Position numbers and translations under genes: made by a program. From Bactericera cockerelli (taxonomy: Eukaryota > Arthropoda > Insecta > Hemiptera > Triozidae): a DNA stretch of 64,000 nt. The notes beneath the pieces were generated by a model, which was given only the letters and a program-made list of their open reading frames with translations, made no database searches and was not told where the DNA came from. Shown here piece by piece: positions 22,501 to 36,000 of this stretch (position 1 is the first letter of the stretch; each line of letters starts with the position of its first letter). The DNA lies in the NCBI GenBank assembly GCA_024516035.1, contig CM044955.1:43652592-43716591 (forward strand). Reading direction: 5' to 3'.

Positions 22501-23241
22501 GGCCGCCCGTTTATAATTTAGAATTTTATTTTGGTCCAGGCTCATCTCCATTATATCTTGATCACTTTAGACACCTCACTTAATCTTCAGTGCCAAGTTA
22601 AAGACACGAAGTCGGGTCTCAAAGGATCCGTATGAAAAAAAACAGAAAAAAAAAAAAAAAAAAAAAAATTATGAATCTTTTCATGTCTTTCACGATTGTT
22701 CGGGGGTCTCGAAAATAGGGTTCCGGTTGACCTAGGAAGTCAAATAAAAAGTCAAATCAATTTATTTTTCAACGTAGAGTCCATTTCTGCAATAAAAATC
22801 GCAATTTTTGAAATTCATGTTGCGCTTTTCGCTGGCTGAAAGTACATGAAATGCATGGGAACTATGTTTTCCGTAACCTTACACTCTGCCGGGCTGTCTC
22901 TTTCTTTGTATAGGCGTTCTTCACACCTCGGCCGAGGTGTTTGATTTTGTACACCAAGTGAAGTTTATACCACAAATAGCCGAGTTACCACTAAGCCAGC
23001 GTCACATTGAATATTGTGGTCTGTTTTCTTTTGGTCAGTATTAACATTTTTTTTGTTGCAGTTACTTTTTCACAACCGACCATGCCTTGTGGTCAATAAG
23101 GTCCATGATGCGTACTTACTTATTAGATTTCTCTTGATATAACCTACACACTCACACCTCCTTTACCCAATCATACTTGGGACCGGTGTTTGTTCCATGA
23201 ATCTTTTCCTTTCTCTTAAGTGCCTCCCTCCTCTTTTGACC

Positions 23242-23284
<43 letters not shown>

Positions 23285-24738
23285 TTATTATGAGGACAAA
23301 GTACAGGTAACAGTATAAAATTAAGAAAAAAAAAAAAAAAAAAACAAACAAATGACAAAATAAATAAGTAAAAAAGAAAGAAAATAACAATAATGTCCTT
23401 TTGAAGAAGAGATTGCCTGTGGCAATCTCTTTTTCAACTTTGTCTCTTTGGTCTCCCTCTCTTGCTATCAAATTGGTCCAAAGTAAACGAGACTAGACTG
23501 TCCACTTTCGAAATTTACTTATCTTTTCGTAAATATTAGCTCACCCTAGACGGTATTGAGCTAAAAAGTCAAGAAGAAAACTACTCGATGTGTTCTATGA
23601 AGTACGTGACCTCTATGTTTTACCTAACATATTTTTTTCCATTTCATCAGAGGAAAGAACACAAAACTTGTGGATTCCCCATCCCCTCTGCAATTCTTTT
23701 TCTCCCTTTCTTTCTACTTCTCTCCCTTCATATTTCAAATTTGTGTATTTTTTTACCTAAGCGTGCAACTTTGGTCGTTTTCTTTTCTACATGTCAAATA
23801 CTCTTCTGTACAGTCGAGCTTACCCTCACTTGAAATCTCCGCTAACTGAGTAGTTTGCTGCTTTTGACACGACTCCGAGTCTTCCTCTGAACCTAGTGTT
23901 TTGAATTGAGTCCAGAGTAAGATGAACAGAATGGATTGATGCTTGATGCAGAGGTACCATTGTGAAGAATATTTATATTATATAGAATACACACTCACAT
24001 AAGAAGAACATGATTATGGGGGGAAATATCATTATTATTTAAGTATCTAAGTACATGGGTAACAAACATAATTACAGAGGTAAACATTTCTACACATCTA
24101 ACACAACGATTTCACAACCATCCTATCTTATTTTGGAAAATGAGGTCCTTTACTTTCATTACATAATAAAAAAAATCATTTATGTACAACATTACTCATT
24201 TATTCTTACAGACTTGTCCACCATATTAAACATAGGTAACATAGTATTGTATTATATCTATTATTTACCGTTAGATCACATGGATCTCATACAACTTGCG
24301 AGACAAGGTCCAGGGCTACGAATGTACATACATAATGCAATTTCCTTGTGCAGCTATCTATTCAAGACCTTCACTGTAGTTAACAACAACTTTGCAAGTT
24401 CTTCAGGTCCCTTGAGTCACATTAAACTGATTACATATTATTAGAAAACCCTTTTACCCCCAACCTTTGATGAAAAAAGAGACTAAAAGATACATGTGGT
24501 CGTTCAAAGTTACAAAAAAGTACATGCATTGAAGCTTAATATGTATCTACAATGAATATAAATGTAGCAAGCTACAAAATGCTTAACATTTCACCTCTTT
24601 GGTGATTTGGACCCTTGGGATCTGAAAAGGACAGATTTGTTTCGAACGATAGTAAAGTTAGATTTGAATAAAAGCTCAAAGTTTTCTACATCGGATATGA
24701 ACGTTAGAAAATTTCCAGCTAAAGTTCGTCTCGCCCTC

Positions 24739-24770
<32 letters not shown>

Positions 24771-27700
24771 GTCTCTCTCGCTCTCCCCATATCCTCTCAA
24801 TGTTTCTCTCAATTTTTCTACAGTTTCCCGAGCGAAAATAAATGTAGTGTGAATATTAATGCGAATTGTAATGTCGCGGTGTCGAACTATAGGTACATGC
24901 GAGAAGCAAAATGTAAAGTTTGGTGTTTTTGGTAACCCCATTATTCTGAATCGCTGTGTCCCATTTGTGGAACCGGGTGCACCCTTAATGGAGGTAAACA
25001 ACAGACTCTGCTCATGTAGAAAGATAAATGTTTATGATCTAGCTGTTTTTATCTTCCTGAGAAAACTCATCTTAGTATCGTACGTACCTCTGTCAGCACG
25101 ATTGTAGATACAACTGATGGGAGAGGCTTTCCCTTGTTACAAACACAACGGTTATCTGAAGCACCTGACATCTAGAGTGATGTTACAGTAAAATATTGCT
25201 CTCACCCAAAATTATTAAAATAAACGAAACTCGAATCACCGATCTCTAGGTTATTGTTATTATCTGACCTGGATGCAGGGTTTTCAGTGAAACCCTTACA
25301 ATTAACACTGCGACCTAATAAGATTTATTGTGACCAGCTGCTTCTATTTGGTTTTAACGTACTGATTGAGATAGATAGTCAAGACGAGGGTTTTACCCTC
25401 CATTTGCTGGTAATCGTACCAGCTACCCACATTAACCTCACTCAGCCTGGATAGGACCGGAAATGCCAGCCTTACGTGTTTGGAAGGAACAGATTTTCCT
25501 TCGATAAGTCTGCCCCAAACGGCAATCGAACTCGGGATCTCTGGACTACGGGCAGTAGTCTCAACCGTCATGGCCCCGACCTCTAGGTTATAAGTAGCTC
25601 AAATTATGTAAATCACTCTTAGTACACAATAGAATAAGAAATATAGCTGAACAATGAACATATTTCTCTCTCCAATACAAGTCTCTAGTAGAATTCAGAA
25701 CAGCAAGATGATTTTTTGCAAAGAAGTTCAAAGAAATGCCTGGTTTGAAGAAAATCTCTTTACTCGCATGAAAAAGTTTCATCCGTTCACAATCTCCATT
25801 CTTCATCATAAATTTTTTTGAGATTATACAGATCACCATGTTTTAACGCTAACATAGTTCAAAATTGTATATTAATTACTTTTCGAGACCCCTTAACTTC
25901 TTTCTCTCTTTCTCTCATTTTCCTGATGTTCCTTTTTCTTTCTCTCTCAATTCTCTCATCATCCTTTCTTTCCCTGTCTCAATTGGTAGTAGAGGTACTC
26001 TCAATACTTCACTTCATCTCTCTCTCTTTTCTTTTATGACGGCACTCACACAATCTCACAACCCATGTTACTTCTCCCATTCATTTTCCTGGAAAACACT
26101 CGCTTCTGATGACATCACCTAACATCAGCACAGATTTACATGCTGGAAGGAGAGTTTTGGCAAAACAAATGTTTTTTTTTTTTAAATGTGTGTGTGTGTG
26201 TGTGAGAGAGAGAAGAGAGTGTGTGTGTGTGTGTTTGGTGTATGGGTTCAATGCCCGGCCAATAGAAGATTTTTCCGCTTTTTTGAACACTTTCAATTTT
26301 AATGTATAACTATTTTCTTCTTTCTTGTAGGCATACCAAAACTGACAATTCATCAGACCAATTTTTTATACATAGGCACCCTAACACTGAACAGACTATT
26401 TTAATTTTTCCATATAAGTATGTGCTGACATACGTTAGCTAATATTATGCAGTGATCCAGTGTTGGCTCTGTGATTATATTCCCGGTATTTTTCAGTCAC
26501 ATTGAGGTGCTCGTTGGTTTTGTTCAAGGGAGGTTTGAAAGCAGCTGAGCTCCTTGGTGTCTTAACTCGAAACTCATTCCTGCAATCTGAACACCTGTCT
26601 TTTAAGTGTATGTAACTTTGTGTTAGTACAAAACTTTACTCGGGGTAGATATATGAAGTACAAACTTTACGTGGAACCACCATGTGCGTGTGCCTTGCGT
26701 TTCAATTACATTAAGTACCTTACGTACAAGGGGCTCGACGGATATGAAAAAAAAAAAAAAAAAAAAAAATATACCTACAGTCAAAAAACTTTTAGGGTGG
26801 AATGAATAGACGCTTTTGTAATACCTCTGTCTGTTGCACTAAGTCTCGTTTTGCGTACAATCTTAGATAGGGAAAACCGATGCTAAGTTATGACTTAAGT
26901 TCTCGATTTTGTCTATTATGTTCGTCCTTAGATCCTTATCGATGTTTCCTGGAATATTAAATTTTCAGGAAAATATTGCCGGTCCCTTGAGTTTCCTGTC
27001 CATCCAGGTTCAATTCTCTTGAATATTCAGAATTGCCATGATTATTAAGAGTAACCCTTCATATACAAAATACATAATTATAAATAATAATATGTAAGCA
27101 CTATACAGCTAAATCAGATGGCTGGTAAATAATATTAGAAGTACCTACGTAGGTTAAGAAATCAAGTTAGCCAGGAATTTGAGATGGCAAAATCTACAAA
27201 TTAGTAATGATTGTTATCTATTAAATTAATTTACCTAACTGATTTTTGTTGTGCTTGAAAGTAACAAATTCACAAAATATAACAAAAATCATTTTTTGAT
27301 TGGTTGTGCGGTTGTACCATCAGTATTTACGTTCTACCTCAGATAATAATTACTTTTTTCTGTGTCAATAGGTAAGTAATTACCTGTCTGACTTTTTTAT
27401 TCGTCTCTCTCTCGGTCTCGCTCTTCCCTCTCCTCCTCCCCCCCTTCCTCCCATCCCTCCCTCCCCCCCTCCCTCTCATCAAGCCTCTACGTTTTGTCAA
27501 AGTGAAAACATTCCACTCTATATGTAAATTATGTCGACTTGTTATATGGTATGATCCTAACTTTATTTCATATGGTGTGAGGTATAATATTACATTGTTT
27601 ACACACATGTAACTCCATAGAATAAATACTCGCGTGTTTGAGCGTACAGTGTTTCTTATGATAATGAAAAGTTGAAAATCTTTCAAGTAAACAAAAATGG

Positions 27701-29958
27701 GACTTTAAAGGTCAAAATTACCAGACAAAATTGGAAACACTGCCTCAAAAAAAAAAAAAAAAAAAAAAAAACTGGGTTAGAGTTTCGATTGGACTATAAG
27801 TTGAAGGGGGATGAAATGGCATTATGAAATTGTGTAGTTAAATTGGAAATAATATATATTTCTTTTCTAGAAGAAAAGTTCCATCGTTTTCTAAATGATT
27901 GATCAACATGAATTCTAATCCAATCCGAATGTATAAAATTAAAAATAAATTAAAACTAGATTAATAAAAAGAAATATGTTAATTATTTCAGAACTCAATG
28001 CTCTGAGATGAATTTTAAAAATGCAAAATTTAAATAATTGAACAGAGAAAGCAAAAGGGCAAGAGGTAGGTAGGGAAATAATTTTCCAATATTAAAAAAA
28101 AAAAAAAAAAAAAAATGAAATAAAAGCTCAGGTTGGAATATTCAATGAGCTCGCTGCTGCGTTCATACCGGAGATTGAATCAGGTGAAATAAATTTAATA
28201 ACTACATTAATTTATACAGGGTTTAAAGTACTTGGCCATAAGTAAATGAAATTGAAGAAAAATTAATTTAGCCAAGCACGAATTGGTAGATAGGTACCTA
28301 TTAGTAAAAATATTATTTCTTCTCGTTAGTAAAATAGAACAGTTGAATTAGTTGTTTTCTTGATCTACCTATAGAAACTCAAACCTCTGGCTTGATATAA
28401 AGACCACTAACTTACTACGTTCATAACTTAAATTTAACTATTGAAGTTGTCATTAATACTAATATACTGTGAGGTGTACACTCTATTTTTTTTAAAAAGA
28501 TGAGTGCTTCACAGCCTTTTTTTTCGTAACCATGAAACAGGAGCCGTAGTATGCCTCCCCTCCGATGGGTGAGAAGTTAGATAATACTTCTTATTATAGT
28601 TGCTAAATCAATACGAGTGCACCGGAAGGTATCCTTTACAAACAACTGTGACCAAATTTTGAATACAATTTTTTGACGGCGCGGGGTTTCGAACTCGGGA
28701 CCTTCCGTATGGAAAGCGAGTGCTTCTTGCACATTATCTCGTTTTGCAAAGAAATACTTACATACAGGTAATACATTAAATACAACATAGGTATTTGGTG
28801 GCTAACCACTTGCCCATAATAAAAGTATAATACTACTTATATGTTATATGGTATTTTGACGTTGACTAAAAAGTGAAAACGCCACATGTCGGTTCACAAA
28901 TGCATAATCTCACATAAATCCCTGTTGGTTTGTACTAACAGCACTTCAGATAACAACTTGCGAATAGTTTATCACAACAGGTGTCGAGACGCGACGCGAG
29001 AAGCATTCATTTCGCCAGGACAGAGATAAAAGTGGCAATTATTTACAGAGCACTGGACACGGACTCCAATCTCCTCCGCTCCGGTGGAGTGGACAATTAT
29101 TTGCTCCATTCAGACTCGCCGGGCTACATAAACAGGGAAACTTTTTTTGTGGACCTTTTTATTTATGAGTTGGCCAGAGACGCCTTGTATTCGACCCATA
29201 AATACCCCCCCCCCCCCCGACCCACCCCTCACCTCGCCCTCCCGTCCACCGCCGGCCCAGCTTTCGTCGGCACGAGTTGTAAATTTCGCATAATTTTCGT
29301 TGAATAATTAGGTTAGGCGAGGTAATGTTTTGTTGGTGCAGTAAAATTTGAAATGTACTGTACATTGTACAAATACACAGTGGTACACCTCTGCTTGTGA
29401 ATTCTTCTAAGTGCTGCACTTTTTTAATTTTGTTACCTCGAATTTGTCTGTGGGTTACATTGGAAGGCATTTTTCGAAGAAAAATTGCTCCTATCTCAGT
29501 TTCTGTCCTTTCTAAGAGAAATTTTTTTTTTTTATAAAATCTTTCCATAAATAGGGCACATTGTAGGTATAATGTTGTTCCCTTAACATACATACCCCTC
29601 ATACATCCGAATTTTAATTTTCTGTGGTTCATTTTGTTACATTTTTTTTTTTTTTAACTCGTATATACCTATATATTTATCTTCCATAGGCGCATAAGAA
29701 AATACTGCATATTGCCATTCTATTGTATATAAATTTTCCTAATGATTTATTTTTTAAAATAAATTTTATATTAGAACCAGGAATTCGTTTTTGGAGCCAT
29801 AGTTTTATCATGCACGTATAGTTTTTATTGTGATTTCACAATGGGTAATAAAAAGTCCACTGATCACCTAGAAATTGTCAACAGAATTAATTGCCTTCGC
29901 TCCCACCAATTGGTGCAAATAAAAAAAATGTGATAGGGATAAAATCAAAAATATATAT

Positions 29959-30021
<63 letters not shown>

Positions 30022-33000
30022 ATGGAGATAAATAGAAGGACAGAGGGAGAAAGAGAGGGGAGACACAAAGTGTAACGAGTAAGGGAGAAGGCGGAAGAGA
30101 AAAAGAGAAAGAGGAGGGAGACGAGGAGTTACACAGAAGGTGGGGGGAGAGAAATAGACAGGCAGGGGTGTGAAAATGAAAAGGTCCGTAATGAACAATA
30201 ATTACAAAAGCTCCATAGAATTCACCCCCCCTTAATCACAAAGAAGGCCGGGAGAGAGTGAGGTGCGGGGCAGGGGGCATCAGCTTTTTATCTGGCACTC
30301 TTCCGCTTGGTCGAATCTTTGCAAATCACCATTTGGAATTCAAATTTTGATAATTTGTTTTGTGTCGTCGACTCGTTACCTCCTTGTAAACTCAGCGGGT
30401 GAGCCAAAAGATTGGTGGGTGGGAGGGAAGGGTGAGAGCCATCTAGAGGAGGAGCTGTAATGTAGGGCAGTTTGGTGTCGTTTAGATAATATTAATATAG
30501 GGCAGGGGGAGGTGGTCTCAAGTCAATAATGTAGGAGAAGCTCATGCATTTAGGGGAGGGAGTGATGTTACCATATTGAGGAGGTGTAGTTCTTTGAACT
30601 TTGGTGTATTTAGTATTTAAATTGGAGAATTTTAAGAACTGACAACGTGTGAATTCGGTTTTGTTTATTAATTTCGCCCGAAATCATAGCATGGCCCGAA
30701 ACTCATTCACGGAAAATATCCTAATCCTTACATTTTTGATAGGAGTACCACAAGATTTTATTATTCGCCACTGACTGAGAGAAATGAAGGTAACGAAGAA
30801 TTCCAGGATGAAAAAGCATGATGCAGATAAGGAAGAGGATGGAATGACTAGGACACAACATAGAAGGGATGAGATAGAGCGTAATTAACGGTCTGAACTC
30901 CTAAGAGAAAACGTCATTAGAATTAATTACACTTAATTTACGTTGAATTTGGGGAAGTAGGTAATTCCTAGAGCTTTATGTTTGTATGTACTATGAAGAG
31001 GTACCTCTTTTTCTTACTTCTGGTGGATGTCGAGAAAAGAATAGATGTTTCGGAAGTTACTTTCGTTTCAACTCTCAAGTTCACTACAGATCCATTGTTG
31101 ATGGGGTGACTTTGCCCGATGTATTTCGCAAGCTGGAGTCTTACAAGACTTGTTTCCTCAGTTGCAGCCGCTGTCTCAGATACAGCCGTAAGTCGCAGCC
31201 GCCAAAACGCGTAGGGGAAATAGTACCTTGAGCGGCAGTAGAAGAAGAACAAGCCCACATTCCAGAAACCTTTGTCACTCTCATAATTCCCAAAACTCCC
31301 TTTCCACCGTCACACAACGCACTCTGAATGGTCATTTAGTTAGAATCAACCAATCAGAGTGCTTTGTGTGATGGTTGAAAACGGGATTTAAGTATGAGAG
31401 TGATTTCTAGAACGAGGTCGGTTGTTGGAGTCCAAATATAGCCAAGTCAAATAGGACGGCATAGATTATTTGTGGCGTGTCTTTTTTACCTTCCTATGTC
31501 TTGCACGCACGGTGACCTGGGTTCGATCCCCAGCGGGGCAGGAATTTTTCTGCTCTGTTCTTGGGTGTTCGGGGTCCACTCATATCTCGTGAGGAAAACT
31601 GAGTAGCTGCTTTAATGTGAGCAGCGACCAGTGGTGGAATTATAGACTAAAATAAGATTTTAGGATATTAAAAAATATGGAAAAGTCCTATAATTCTGCG
31701 TTACCTACTAAAAATTGTGAAATAATAAACACATTTTTTATTTATTATTTACCTTCCTATGTCTTCTTGTTCCAGAGAACTGCTGGACAATGGAAGCCTC
31801 TACATCCCTCCCTTCCCTCCCGAGCAGTTCACCTCAGCACTGCATGCCTCTGTGTACCGCTGTGAAGCCAGCAATGCTGTTGGCAGTATTCTCTCACGAA
31901 ACGTCAAACTCAAACCTGGTAAGACTTCCTTTCAGATCCTGCTACTAATCTACGATTAATATATTATAATCTAGTTACCTATACATGAACACACACAGAT
32001 GATAAAGCTATATTATAAAAAAATCTATTTTCTCTTCCATGAACTCAAACTATTTGTGAAAATTTGATATATTTGTAAATTGAATACTATAATTAAAAGA
32101 TTTCATGAGTACTATGAGTAGGTATTTAATCGTTTCTCTCCTTTAAACTGAAAAATAAGTCAATGTCTAATTACAAAAATAACGCCAATGTAAATTTCAC
32201 GGTTAGTTCAGCTCCTCATCTTAGAAGGACACGCATGGGTTAAAGTCATTAAGACACAACATGCTTCATTTGTATTCTCTCACGAAACGTCAAACTCAAA
32301 CCTGGTAAGACTTCCTTTCAGATCCTGCTACTAATCTACGATTAATATATTATAATCTAGTTATACATGAACACACACAGATGATAAAGCTATATTATAA
32401 AAAAATCTATTTTCTCTTCCATTAACTCAAACTATTTTTGAAAATTTGATTTATTTGTACATTGAATACTATAATTAAAAGATTTCATGAGTACGATATT
32501 TAATCGTTTCTCTCCTTTTAACTGAAAAATAACTCAATGTCTAATTACAAAAATAACGCCAATGTAAATTTCACGGTTAGTTCAGTCCTCGTCTTAGAAG
32601 GACACGCATGGGTTAAAGTCATTAGGACACAACATGCTTCATTTGACAATTCGGACATTAGGGACAAAAGTTTTCCCAGGAAAACAAATTTTCAGAAAAC
32701 TCTTTGTACGGTGCTGACATCTCACAATGCTTTCTGTGGAACACCTAACTGTGTTTCTTTCTTTCAATAATTTAAAATTCACGAGCAACATTCCACTCTT
32801 AAAAGCATTTATACGGCAAGTACAAATTCGTTTCCGGGAAGAGTTACGTCACGTTTCCAGGAAGAGTTTCTCTATTTTAAAACAGCCTGAGTGATGCAAG
32901 CTTCCTCTGAACAATAGAGAGCTCATTACTTGTAGGAAATATGCTGCTCTCTCTCTCACATCCCTACTCTCATTCTATTTTTCAATCTCACCCAATAATC

Positions 33001-36000
33001 TATTTTTCAGTGAAGAGTTATTCAAATTACCCATTTTTAACTTCAGTGAAGTTTCCACAAAAGAAAATTGCAATGCTCCCTCTGTTTCGCAAGAGTACCT
33101 AAAGGAAAGCAACAAAATACCTACTAGATGCAATAAAGCTCCTGTGATCTCTTTACACATCTCACTGCTTCTCTGACCTTTGTTCTACAATCCAGAAATT
33201 ACCCGAGAAAAACAATTTGCCCTCATTTCTTCGCTCTATCTCTTTCCTTCTTCTTGCAACTGTTTTCCTTTCTTGTTTTAGTAGTTCTCTGACTGTCATC
33301 TGAATGGCATTTTTTTTAAAGTAATGTCAATGCTGATTCCAACATGGTCGAATGGTTCTCAACAATGTTTGTACTTCTCAATACTAGGTGTACTCTTCAG
33401 TCCTCATAGAGAACCCTGAGACAATTAAAATCTTTAGTATTGATTAGATAGTCTATGTCAACTTCCACTGCTTACAATTTTTTTTTTTTAATCGAATTTC
33501 AAAGGGAAAATGTTCACTAAACTATTACTGTCGAGTCTGTAGGATTTTCACCCAGCCTATATTGCAAATCAGTATATCAGTATCAGTATAACATGTCTTA
33601 AAATCAGCAAACATTTCTTAAATTACTAAAAATCCACGAATACGAGTATAAAAGTTCCAAACAAAACTAGGTAGTTAGGTAGGTACATGCTTCCTTCAGA
33701 TTTATTAAGTAGTATGTAAAAAATTGTAAAAAAAAAATGTACTTCTAGGTAAAGAAAGCAATAAAATACAGTTAGATTTTTGTTTAATACAGCAACAAGA
33801 CAGAATAATATTTAGACACATACGAACAACAAGAGTCTATAAGGACAGGGAAAGGATTGAAACATTCCCTCAACACATACTTGACTTCCCATCTGAAAAG
33901 CAATTCTGACATCATTTCCTATCGGAACTCCAAATGGGGAACCCTATTTATCAGATGCTACTCAAAAGAGATACTTCTGAAATAAATGGACCAAATAATA
34001 GATACAGGAAGAGAAAGAGAGAGGAATAGTATCTCTCCTGGAAATTAATGGACAAAGCGATAGGTACAAAACTATTGATGGAGAAATTAAGAGAGGTAGA
34101 ACGTGTGAGATATTAAAGGAGAGATAGAAGAGACGATCGTGGGTACAGAGTTTGCAGGATAAAGAGAGAGAGAGAAAGAGAGGGAGAGAAAATCCAGAAT
34201 GACAAAGGAGGGAGAGAGACGAGACGGAATGAGAAGTCAAAGAGCAGTGAATCAAAAAGAAGAAGTTCTCAATTTCCTGTCCAGAGAACAGAGAGAGGCT
34301 TCGGGAAGGAATAGAATAGAACACGGGTCAATAGTACTTAAACACAAATATACAGTGTGATACTGTAGTAAACAGAGAGGTTTTTGGAGGGAATAGAACA
34401 CTGGTCAATAGTACTTAAACACAAATATACAGGGTGATACTGAAGTAAATAGAGAGGTGTTTAGAAAGGATAGAAAACATAGTACCATTAAGTTACGATT
34501 ATCACAGTAAACCTGCTGAAGATGACCCTGTGGTACAATACCAGCTTGTCTACTTGACGGATCCCTTGGAATTGATGTCTTTCCAGCTGACACTTCATTA
34601 TCAGTCTTTTCTTTCTTTTTCGATTAAGTTTTATTTCTTTGAAAGTTTTTAGAAAAAAAGATATTGTGGTTTTGAGTTGGTTAAAGTTTTGTCTCGTAGT
34701 CTTTATTAAAAGAGTGAGAGAGACAAGAGGAAAAACTTATGTGTTCAGGATTTCAAACATGTATGGGAGAGTTTCAGGAACATTGGTCTGTCTTGTAGAG
34801 TTTTCTAGACATTATTTAAAGGCGCATTCAAGTGGAAAATATTTTTAATGACTTAAAATTAGTTACTTATTACTATAAAGAGATTTCCAATCATTGGATG
34901 TGAATATTTCACCTTTCATTATGATCCTTTCAACATCGTGAGAGTACCTTTGATCCATTTGTCCTTTAGTTGACATTATGTGATCAAATTCTCAAATAAA
35001 TCATAAATTCATAAACTCTTACACTACCTAGATAATAATTCATGAATTTTTATACACACATGTCGAATTCCCCTCTGCACCGTAAAACTTCAACCATCTC
35101 CAATTGTAAAATAGAAGTTTAAAATACCTAAGTAAACTATTAAAAAAAAAACTAGATAATCAAACTAGGATCTTAACCAATCGACAACCAATGTAGATAA
35201 AATATAATATGTCTTGGTGTCTCTACCATCTAATCTATCATGACTAGGAAACCAACAAAATCTCACACCACAGGATTACCAGACTACCCCTAGACCACCA
35301 AAAATATCTGACTATCTATCTCGACCTAAATATCTGACTATCTATCAGAAGAATTTGTCTAAAGAAAATGATTTCTTACATAGGTATTACAAATACGAAT
35401 GACATTGTAGAGTCAAGAAGTTGAAACCCGACACCTATCTCCTTGTGTCTGAGGAGGAAATGGAGAAACCCTACAATGTCTCCCCCCGCTAAGTAGACTG
35501 GAAAATTATAATGCTACTCACCGTGGATGTAATTAGGTATTAGTAAATAGTGAGCACTTTGGGTCAACGTAAGACGTAAAAAATACTCGTAAGTACATAA
35601 TTATATGGATTATTTCTAGAAAAGACGGTTAGTGCATACTGCATAATTTCAACGAATTTTCGTTTACTTAATATTTTATTCAGTAAAAATGAATGCGACC
35701 ATTTATAAATATGAAAATGATATAGACTACGTTTGATGTTATTGATCAATTTTCAGAGGAAAAGAGAAATAATTTTACTGTTGACGATATTGTTCTATGT
35801 GTCATTATGTCAAAGTCTCTCAAATTATTGATAGCTGGTATATTATTGAGGAGACGAGAGGAAAAGGGTTCATTATTCAATTTCAACATCAAAAAGTTTT
35901 CTTTGAGGTATCATCATTTTGACAAAGTATATATCACTCTATCATAGCTTGGGTAATGGCACTGTGGATTGCTAATGACAACTCACCTGGGACCCGTTGT

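Noticed and set aside
24055..24444. 129-codon plus-strand ORF
   Set aside because: AT-rich intron sequence, no recognisable motif, no splice or promoter context.
29159..29632. 157-codon minus-strand ORF
   Set aside because: Crosses a C-run and T-tracts, Gly-rich from the C-run, no domain.
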